The notes beneath the pieces were generated by a model. That model had not been told where the DNA came from and ran no database searches. It saw only the letters and a list, made by a program, of their open reading frames with translations. From Spirochaetaceae bacterium (GTDB lineage Bacteria > Spirochaetota > Spirochaetia > SZUA-6 > RPPD01), in contig RPPD01000008.1 of the NCBI GenBank assembly GCA_003818675.1, positions 1 to 14,159 of the forward strand: DNA of 14,159 bases, read 5' to 3'. The position numbers were made by a program, and so were the translations under genes. Positions 6,411-11,900 of this stretch are shown here, piece after piece. Numbering within the stretch: the first letter of the stretch is position 1; the number at the start of each line of letters is the position of its first letter.

Positions 6411-7568
6411 TTATTCCAAAGAATTATATTGTTCAACGCTTCTTTTACGTGCAGCCTCAATTTCCACGATCAATTCATACAGCCTTTTTTGATCGGGGGA
6501 CAATATTGCAGGATTTTCCTTGACAGCAGGATCAGGCTTGTACCATGAATACCCGTTGAAATAGCATGACAATTCATAATCGTAAAATGTAAAGCCATGT
6601 AATGCAAATAGAGCCTTATGCACTATTCTCAATTCAACAATACTCAAATTATTCAACTTGTTTTTCATATCATTTTCAGCGCCTGACTTCACACCGTTTC
6701 TGGCAATTCCTATCAGGTCATTTCCCCATGTTTTTTCTGCCTTGTGAATCACCGCTGTCTTGTCCTGAACTGCATACAGGGTATACAAATCACCATTTGG
6801 GTGAACGGCATAGAGCATTGCGCTTACCTTTTCCCAGTTTTCCATCTTGCTATAAAATGGATCATAAAATAATGGATTTACTCCATGAGTATCAATTCTA
6901 ACCCTAATAACACCTTCTTGATTTATTACAACAGTACCATTTTCATTCTGGAAATAAATATCACCACTCATTGATATTCCATTCACCAGACAACTCTTTT
7001 TCAATATGTCTAAAGTTTCTTTATTTGAAGTGCTTTCCCTCATTTTGAAGTACTCATATAATTGTTCTCTGGCTGGAGGATAATAAATGGCGTCAACAAT
7101 AATATATTTCCCGCTTTCTATCAATTTCCTGTGGAATTCCCGGTCATCAAGAGTTGGATACCATGTATTTTCATGCCATTTTAGCAGTAATAGTTTTGTG
7201 TCATCAGCAGAGAGCATGTTACCTTTGGGATCTATGGCATAGCAATTTCCATCGCCATGATAATTGAATATAAAATTATTGATAATACAAAATCTTCCAA
7301 TACTTTTTTTAATTTCATAGCGATAATAACCACCTATTTCAATTGGATTCCGCTCTATTTCAAACCGTCCAACTTCACCATAACCTAAATATTGGAAAAG
7401 AAAAGTTTGAGTAAATGTTGGAAATGATCCGTAATCCAGCATAAAGCTGCTAAAGGGATATTTTGCATTATGTATTATTTTATTAGCTGCAATATCTACA
7501 ACCTTTGCATATAGATAAAAAAATTGGGGAGCATCCTTTATAAGCATCTTTAGCAAATAATATTTCAT
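6411..7568 (-). CDS. YARHG-domain protein, main part of a frameshifted gene
   Basis: The longest single frame gives 385 residues. The C-terminal segment (about 308-370) is a YARHG domain: LSIVELRIVHKALFALHGFT, then a tyrosine-rich stretch with CYFNGYSWYKP, and LSPDQKRLYELI. ALHGF replaces the name-giving ARHGY. YARHG domains are thought to be extracellular. The upstream 300 residues are unrecognised and include repeated short blocks of the type YAVHPNGDLYTLYAV and YAIDPKGNMLSADD. The ATG at 7568 has no good ribosome site. The preceding frame (7758-7524) enters this one if a single base is removed from the A7 run at 7517-7523. The original product was therefore probably about 447 residues with an N-terminal hydrophobic anchor. 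The gene is strongly AT-rich compared with its neighbours, which suggests transfer. Confidence 0.65.
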   Translation of the reverse strand: MKYYLLKMLIKDAPQFFYLYAKVVDIAANKIIHNAKYPFSSFMLDYGSFPTFTQTFLFQYLGYGEVGRFEIERNPIEIGGYYRYEIKKSIGRFCIINNFIFNYHGDGNCYAIDPKGNMLSADDTKLLLLKWHENTWYPTLDDREFHRKLIESGKYIIVDAIYYPPAREQLYEYFKMRESTSNKETLDILKKSCLVNGISMSGDIYFQNENGTVVINQEGVIRVRIDTHGVNPLFYDPFYSKMENWEKVSAMLYAVHPNGDLYTLYAVQDKTAVIHKAEKTWGNDLIGIARNGVKSGAENDMKNKLNNLSIVELRIVHKALFALHGFTFYDYELSCYFNGYSWYKPDPAVKENPAILSPDQKRLYELIVEIEAARKRSVEQYNSLE

Positions 7569-7758
7569 TTATTCCACTTCCAACTTTAAACTCAGCCACC
7601 TGTCTCATTTGAATATTCTGTATTTGCGCCCATATAAAAATGGGCTGAACAGGGACGGAGGTTGAATTCCGCGTATAAAGCATCTCCGCCGGGGTCATGA
7701 GCAGCTCCAAAAGCAAGTTTGCGAAAAAGTTATATGCGATTATTGCCATTGCCATCAT
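7483..7758 (-). pseudogene. Out-of-frame N-terminal part of the YARHG-domain gene
   Basis: A frame beginning at ATG 7758, with AAAAGG 7 nt upstream, starts MMAMAIIAYNFFANLLLELL. This is a hydrophobic, anchor-like N-terminus. It continues through QIQNIQMRQVAEFKVGSG to about 7524, where it should join the downstream YARHG frame as ...SPIF-YLYAKVV. One extra base in the A7 run at 7517-7523 (T7 in gene sense) sends it to a stop at 7483. The cause could be a true mutation, a homopolymer sequencing error, or slippage. The stretch between about 7652 and 7758 may also be foreign (see the inverted 9-bp motif), so the original N-terminus is uncertain. Confidence 0.5.
7652..7660 (+). repeat. GGGACGGAG motif, inverted copy of the one at the transposase start
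   Basis: GGGACGGAG on the plus strand here is matched by CTCCGTCCC at 8444-8452, giving a 9-bp inverted pair about 800 bp apart around the transposase. A partial hairpin partner CTCCG lies at 7684-7688. It may mark one edge of a transposase-linked element; chance cannot be excluded from this window alone. Confidence 0.35.
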
Positions 7759-7880
7759 CGTAATACCTTTTAAGAGAAATGAAGATATTCTGATTAAAAT
7801 TTGGATCATAAAAACATATATGTCAATAGTTATATTTTAGGATGAATCCGCGCCGAGAGGTATTGCCGGCATAAGTTCTG

Positions 7881-8438
7881 CTATAACATGCGAGGAAATG
7901 AATATTGTGGAAAGGCAAACTGAATCAGGGGTCCAGGCTTGTCAATAATGTCAAAAACAGCGTCTCTCATGTGACGGATACCACAGTAATCATAATCGGT
8001 TACGTTCATCACAATACCAGCCTTGACCGGATTTTGAACAATATAGTCAAACACGGTGATAAACTGGCGAATGTTATCCAAAATCCGGCTCCAAAACCGG
8101 TCATGCCAGACATGTCCTGAAAACTCATGGCATTTGTTGAAGTGAATTGCAAACACGCTCAGGATCCATTGCATGATTTTGGAGAGACTTTCACCCTCGC
8201 CTGGTTGCAGTATAAAGTGTAAGTGGTTGCCCATAACACAAAAATTGCTGATACAGAACTTATATTTGGTTTTTGAACGTTTTATTACTGTTAAAAACAT
8301 ATCCTTCATTTCCGGAGACAAAAGAATCATCTCGCGCCGATTTGCCCTGGCAATCACATGATACCGGGCAAACGATTTAAGTGCTCTGGGTTTGCGCATA
8401 TGTTTATTAATACGGAGTATTTGCCGGCGTGCTTCCAT
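7881..8438 (-). CDS. REP-associated tyrosine transposase (Y1/IS200-like, RAYT type)
   Basis: The 185-residue protein has the HUH-type single-Tyr transposase layout. RYHVIARANRREMILL is the family's first block (YHVxxRGNxRxxxF). GNHLHFIL carries the metal-binding His72-x-His74. GHVWHDRFWSRIL and FDYIVQNPVKAGIV follow, with catalytic Tyr132. All key residues are present, so it may be active. RAYTs process REP-like hairpin DNA and usually occur as single, domesticated copies, unlike true IS200 elements. The ATG at 8438 has GGAG with 5-nt spacing. It starts only 25 bp after the stop of the SDR gene on the same strand, so it can be co-transcribed with the sugar operon. Confidence 0.92.
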   Translation of the reverse strand: MEARRQILRINKHMRKPRALKSFARYHVIARANRREMILLSPEMKDMFLTVIKRSKTKYKFCISNFCVMGNHLHFILQPGEGESLSKIMQWILSVFAIHFNKCHEFSGHVWHDRFWSRILDNIRQFITVFDYIVQNPVKAGIVMNVTDYDYCGIRHMRDAVFDIIDKPGPLIQFAFPQYSFPRML

Positions 8439-8443
8439 TTTAG

Positions 8444-8452
8444 CTCCGTCCC
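8444..8452 (-). repeat. GGGACGGAG motif overlapping the transposase ribosome-binding site
   Basis: On the minus strand GGGACGGAG lies 5 nt before the transposase ATG and contains its GGAG ribosome site. The inverted copy is at 7652-7660. The motif is seen directly; a role as an element end is inferred. Confidence 0.35.
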
Positions 8453-8463
8453 CCGGAAGATAG

Positions 8464-9438
8464 TTACCGCCCCAGCCGTTTCTCGTCTATTTTTTTGAAC
8501 ACTCGTATATTGTAATATTCATCCCGGTCAAAATCACCGTAATCTTTTCGATGATCATACAGGTCATCTATGATGTCGGAAATGGAGTACATCGGCCTGA
8601 AGCCCAGAAGCGTCTCGGCTTTCTGTGTAGTGACCTTGTAGTTCCTGAAATCATCAATATCCAGAATGTTCAATTTGATTTTATGGCCAGTCCTCTTTTC
8701 CACCTCTGTTTTTACAAGATCACCGACCTGCCCCACTGTGAAATTTCCTGAACTCGCGTTAAACACGCCGCTTATGGATTCGTTTGCCTGCAGGGCGCGC
8801 AGGAACACCTGAGCGGCGTCGCGTATATCAAGAATTGGCCGCCAGATGGCGGGATTGTTGACTGTTATGGTTTTGTCTGTAAGCGCGTTCTTGAACATGG
8901 TGTTGACGATAAGGTCAAAGCGCATGCGCGGGCTGTGACCGCTGACAGTACCCTGCCTGATTGCGATGACAGAAAATTTATTATCCTGGAGCTGGAGTAC
9001 CCCGTGTTCACCCTGCAGCTTGGATATCCCGTAAGGGTACGAACTCACTGCGGGTGAATCCTCGTCATAAAGCTTGTCAACAGTGTAACCATAGACAGAG
9101 CATGAACTGGCATAGACAAACCGCTTCACTCCGGCGGCCTTTGCAGTGTAGGCCAGGTATGAGGGAAGCGCGCCATTGTCAATGAAGTTTTTTGAGGGGT
9201 TATACTCGGCCATCGGATCATTGGAGAGCCCTGCCAGAAAAACTACCTGCCCGTATTTGGAAAGGTCTTCCCTGGTGCATTCAAAAAGTTCCTTCTGTAT
9301 CACCTTCACGCCTTCCGGCAGGTAATTGCCAAACCAGCCAAGGTCAATTACTTCAACTTCATAACCATGTTCCATAAGGCTGGGAACGAGAACAGAACCA
9401 ATATAACCTGCGCCTCCGGCGACCAGTACTCTCTTCAT
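8464..9438 (-). CDS. NAD-dependent epimerase/dehydratase (extended SDR), sugar-nucleotide type
   Basis: The 324-residue extended short-chain dehydrogenase has an N-terminal Rossmann motif GGAGYIGS (8-15) and FLAGLSNDP (68-75). The catalytic region is SSCSVYG (111-117) with Tyr136-x3-Lys140 in YPYGISK. RPILDIRDAA (200-209) is typical of nucleotide-sugar SDRs. It probably epimerises or dehydrates an NDP-sugar. The LAxLSNDP subgroup often sits beside RmlC-type epimerases, as here, but the exact reaction cannot be read. It is the last gene of the coupled minus-strand sugar operon, its ATG overlapping the stop of the RmlD-like gene (ATGA). The length is normal and I see no defect. Confidence 0.9.
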   Translation of the reverse strand: MKRVLVAGGAGYIGSVLVPSLMEHGYEVEVIDLGWFGNYLPEGVKVIQKELFECTREDLSKYGQVVFLAGLSNDPMAEYNPSKNFIDNGALPSYLAYTAKAAGVKRFVYASSCSVYGYTVDKLYDEDSPAVSSYPYGISKLQGEHGVLQLQDNKFSVIAIRQGTVSGHSPRMRFDLIVNTMFKNALTDKTITVNNPAIWRPILDIRDAAQVFLRALQANESISGVFNASSGNFTVGQVGDLVKTEVEKRTGHKIKLNILDIDDFRNYKVTTQKAETLLGFRPMYSISDIIDDLYDHRKDYGDFDRDEYYNIRVFKKIDEKRLGR

Positions 9439-10166
9439 TTCTTTTCCTCTCCCTCCATGATGCGCTTGAATCTTGTGCAGTCAAGAGATGTATCGACAGG
9501 AACGGAAAATGCCACATCCTTTATTGAAAGCTTTCCTATTGTTCGCGAGGAATCCAGACTCGCAGCATATTCGTGAACGCTCTTTCGCTTTCCGCCAACA
9601 TGCACGACTCCCGTGACATTCCTGTCAAGAAGCGCGACTATCATGCGGCTCACGGTCACAACGCTCTCGCGGCTGGTCCACTGGTCTGTGAAGGCTTTTT
9701 CGTACGGGAAAGGAACTGGCCCAAAGGTGGTGCGTATGATGAGGGAATTGACATAAAGCCTGACTGCGCATTCTCCACCCAGTTTTGACCATGCATACTT
9801 GTTGACAGGGAAAACAGGATCATCCTCGCGGTAATTTCCCGCATCGCCGCGGAACACATAATCTGTGCAGATATAAACGAGTTTCAGTTTGTGCCTGATG
9901 GCCGCCTTAACCACATTAACGGTTCCTGCGATGTTCACATCAAGAGCCTGCACCGGGTCTGCGTCAACCCTTGGCGGCGAAGTGAATGCCGCGGCGTGCA
10001 GGATCAGTGTAAACCTCCCGCGCGAAAGATAATCTTCCATCTGTGCGGGATTTGTGATATTAAACTCGTCCATATCCGGAAATACAGCCGCGGGCAACAG
10101 CTTTTTGAACTCGCCACCCAGAAGACCACTCCCGCCTGTGACAAGGATCCCCTTCCCATCGTGCAT
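9435..10166 (-). CDS. RmlD-like NDP-4-keto-sugar reductase (SDR)
   Basis: The 243-residue protein is of the dTDP-4-dehydrorhamnose reductase type: nucleotide-binding TGGSGLLGG (10-18), LHAAAFTSPPRVDADP (56-71), CTDYVFRGDAG (100-110, in place of the usual STDYVFDG), and Tyr124-x3-Lys128 in YAWSKLGGE. It is shorter than classical RmlD (about 290), mainly in the C-terminal substrate-binding part, so the substrate may differ from dTDP-4-keto-rhamnose. It probably reduces a 4-keto group at the end of deoxysugar synthesis. A GGGAGG at the end of the upstream gene, 9 nt before the ATG, serves as ribosome site. The gap to the upstream gene is 3 bp and it overlaps the next gene by 4 bp. Confidence 0.85.
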   Translation of the reverse strand: MHDGKGILVTGGSGLLGGEFKKLLPAAVFPDMDEFNITNPAQMEDYLSRGRFTLILHAAAFTSPPRVDADPVQALDVNIAGTVNVVKAAIRHKLKLVYICTDYVFRGDAGNYREDDPVFPVNKYAWSKLGGECAVRLYVNSLIIRTTFGPVPFPYEKAFTDQWTSRESVVTVSRMIVALLDRNVTGVVHVGGKRKSVHEYAASLDSSRTIGKLSIKDVAFSVPVDTSLDCTRFKRIMEGEEKK

Positions 10167-10169
10167 GTC

Positions 10170-10817
10170 TCATGTCCTCCCGCATTTGTCCATGGTAAAA
10201 AGATCCGCGGCTGGCAGCGCAAGCCACGCCGCCAGGGACAAACCGTTTTTATCCTTGTCAGACATGACTCCCTTTCCGGAGAAAAGCGCCATCATTTCAG
10301 AAAAAAGTTTTTTGTCGGCGAGAGACCAGTCTATATTCCTGCATGCTGGCGAAATACCTGCCTCGTTTCCGGGTGAGTATTCGCCAGTGCACATATATTC
10401 TATATGGGTTTCCTCGGTAAAAAAATTCCCGTGGGCAAATCCTGGCGGAACCCAGATCCACTCGCCATATTCACAGGAGGTATCAGCCTTCATGTCAAAT
10501 AGCATGGCCTTTCCCAGACAGGGAGAATCCTTGCGAATATCCAGAACAATATCAACCATTCTGCCTTTGACTGTGCGTACGAGCTTGCCCATGAACGGAT
10601 TCCATTGGAAGTGCAGGCCCCGGATAACGCCTGGATTCGAAAAGCTCTCGTTCATCTGGACAAATACTGCCGTGCCGAGGGACCCGAGTTCAGGATGTCC
10701 CGCGAAATCACTCTTTCTGTAGGGTTCTGTGAAGTAGCCGCGATTGTCAGCAAACCTGGCAAAGCGCACAAGCTTGATGCTAGGAAGCGTGGCCTCTGAA
10801 ATGTCCAGTATTTTCAT
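10170..10817 (-). CDS. rfbC: dTDP-4-dehydrorhamnose 3,5-epimerase (RmlC) family protein
   Basis: The 215-residue cupin-fold protein has RmlC signatures in order: DNRGYFTE (24-31), QMNESFSNPGVIRGLHFQ (54-71) with catalytic-base His69, VPPGFAHGNF (123-132), and EYMCTGEYSPGNEAGI (140-155), which carries the conserved tyrosines. In the family it inverts C3 and C5 of the dTDP-4-keto-6-deoxyglucose intermediate. It is about 30 residues longer than typical RmlC, with an extra C-terminal tail, so it may act on a related sugar. The ATG overlaps the glycosyltransferase stop (ATGA at 10814-10817). The partner genes rmlA and rmlB are not in this window. Confidence 0.88.
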   Translation of the reverse strand: MKILDISEATLPSIKLVRFARFADNRGYFTEPYRKSDFAGHPELGSLGTAVFVQMNESFSNPGVIRGLHFQWNPFMGKLVRTVKGRMVDIVLDIRKDSPCLGKAMLFDMKADTSCEYGEWIWVPPGFAHGNFFTEETHIEYMCTGEYSPGNEAGISPACRNIDWSLADKKLFSEMMALFSGKGVMSDKDKNGLSLAAWLALPAADLFTMDKCGRT

Positions 10818-11719
10818 TTGTTTGGCGGGACTATCCGCTGCGGCTCCACAATTTTACCCGAAACCAGGTTAATGCCGTCAATAAGTCCCTTTTTTGCGTA
10901 ATAGGCGTTTTCAGGATTGACGAAAGCCCAGAAAAAATAATCTATGGCAAGAATAATCATCAGGAAAAACCTGATGACAGGTTTGTTTTCCATGATGAGA
11001 AATGGATTCCTGAAACGGTAATACAATTTCCAGGGCGGCACATTGGGTTTGTTTATTATTCCGCGGTTGATCTTTCCCAGTTTGGCCCAGTCCCTGTGAT
11101 AAATGAAACTCCCCAGAACGCGATGGACCCTGAAGCCGTGGGAGATCGCCCGCCAGTTGTACTCAATGTCATCCGAATACAGAAAAAACTCGTGCCTTGG
11201 ATACCCTATTTTATCCACAGCCCTCCTGCTCACGCAGTAGCCCTCAAAAGTGACATATGAAATCTGTTTTCCACGCACATCTTCCTTGGGTATGTCCATA
11301 CCGAGAAATTTTTCATAATCCAGTACACGCTCATTTTGCAAAATACCGACACGCTTCTTTTTTTTGGGTTCAAGATTATCGTAATAATGCCGCATTTTTT
11401 CAAGCGCTCGCGGTTCCGGGATGGCATCATCGTCCATCAACCATATCCAGTCACAGTCAGTTGTGTTGATTATATGTTTCAAGCCTGCGGTAAAACCGCC
11501 TGAGGATCCAATGTTCTCCGGAAGCGTCACCACTTCAAAAAAATCCGCTGGCAGCTGTTTTTTATATACTTCAAGGACTGCGTCTGTTCCATCCGTGCTC
11601 GCATTGTTAACCACAATGAGCTTGGCGGGCTTCCAGGTCTGTCCAAGATGCGCGTTAATTGTCTTTTGAAGCAGATCCTTCCTGTTGTGCGTCAATACAA
11701 GTCCAGCGACTTTCTTCAA
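10814..11719 (-). CDS. Family 2 glycosyltransferase (GT-A fold)
   Basis: From the TTG at 11719 the product has 301 residues. It starts KKVAGLVLTHNRKDLL, followed by VVNNASTDGTD and NIGSSGGFTAGL (nucleotide-sugar binding), the metal-binding WLMDDDAIPEP (DDD at about 96-98) and FFLYSDDIEYNWR (about 179-191, likely acceptor or catalytic acids). A C-terminal hydrophobic stretch (about 248-266) may touch the membrane. It resembles GT2 enzymes that add rhamnose or galactofuranose to surface glycans. The TTG start is preferred to the ATG 84 bp upstream, because AAGGAG (11732-11727) lies exactly 7 nt before it and because GT2 domains begin with this beta strand. It is the first gene of the four-gene sugar operon. 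Confidence 0.9.
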   Translation of the reverse strand: MKKVAGLVLTHNRKDLLQKTINAHLGQTWKPAKLIVVNNASTDGTDAVLEVYKKQLPADFFEVVTLPENIGSSGGFTAGLKHIINTTDCDWIWLMDDDAIPEPRALEKMRHYYDNLEPKKKKRVGILQNERVLDYEKFLGMDIPKEDVRGKQISYVTFEGYCVSRRAVDKIGYPRHEFFLYSDDIEYNWRAISHGFRVHRVLGSFIYHRDWAKLGKINRGIINKPNVPPWKLYYRFRNPFLIMENKPVIRFFLMIILAIDYFFWAFVNPENAYYAKKGLIDGINLVSGKIVEPQRIVPPNK

Positions 11720-11726
11720 TCGGAGG

Positions 11727-11732
11727 CTCCTT
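11727..11732 (-). promoter_or_regulatory. Ribosome-binding site that sets the glycosyltransferase start
   Basis: AAGGAG on the minus strand is followed by 7 nt and TTG (11719-11717). This places translation 28 codons inside the longest open frame, directly before the conserved VAGLVLTHNR strand. Confidence 0.7.
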
Positions 11733-11884
11733 TTTCCAGGTTGTTGCACGCCCTGACCAATTCCCCTGGTCTCCAATTGTGGAACTGGTATGGCGACATG
11801 CACAATCTACCATAATTCTGAAAAAAAAGTAAAGCAATTACAACTCTCAATAAGCTTGTAAAAATCATAAAAACAGCCTATTAT

Positions 11885-11893
11885 TGCTATAAT
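11885..11893 (+). promoter_or_regulatory. Extended -10 promoter for the sensor kinase
   Basis: TGCTATAAT (11885-11893) is an exact extended -10 (TGN plus a consensus TATAAT). No good -35 lies 16-18 bp upstream, as expected for this class. Seven bases separate it from the ATG at 11901, so the transcript would begin at or beside the start codon. No Shine-Dalgarno is present. Confidence 0.55.
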
Positions 11894-11900
11894 ATCATAT

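Noticed and set aside
7517..7523. Programmed -1 frameshift at T TTT TTA in the YARHG gene
   Set aside because: The shift needed to enter the long frame is +1. A -1 shift runs into a stop within seven codons.
7805..7826. TTGACA (minus strand, 7826-7821) with TATGAT (7810-7805) as a promoter for the YARHG gene
   Set aside because: The spacer is only 10 bp, too short for sigma70, and AT-rich sequence gives such matches by chance.
11720..11803. N-terminal extension of the glycosyltransferase from ATG 11803
   Set aside because: The extension lacks a ribosome site and is low in similarity to GT2 N-termini, whereas TTG 11719 has AAGGAG at 7 nt and begins at the conserved first strand.
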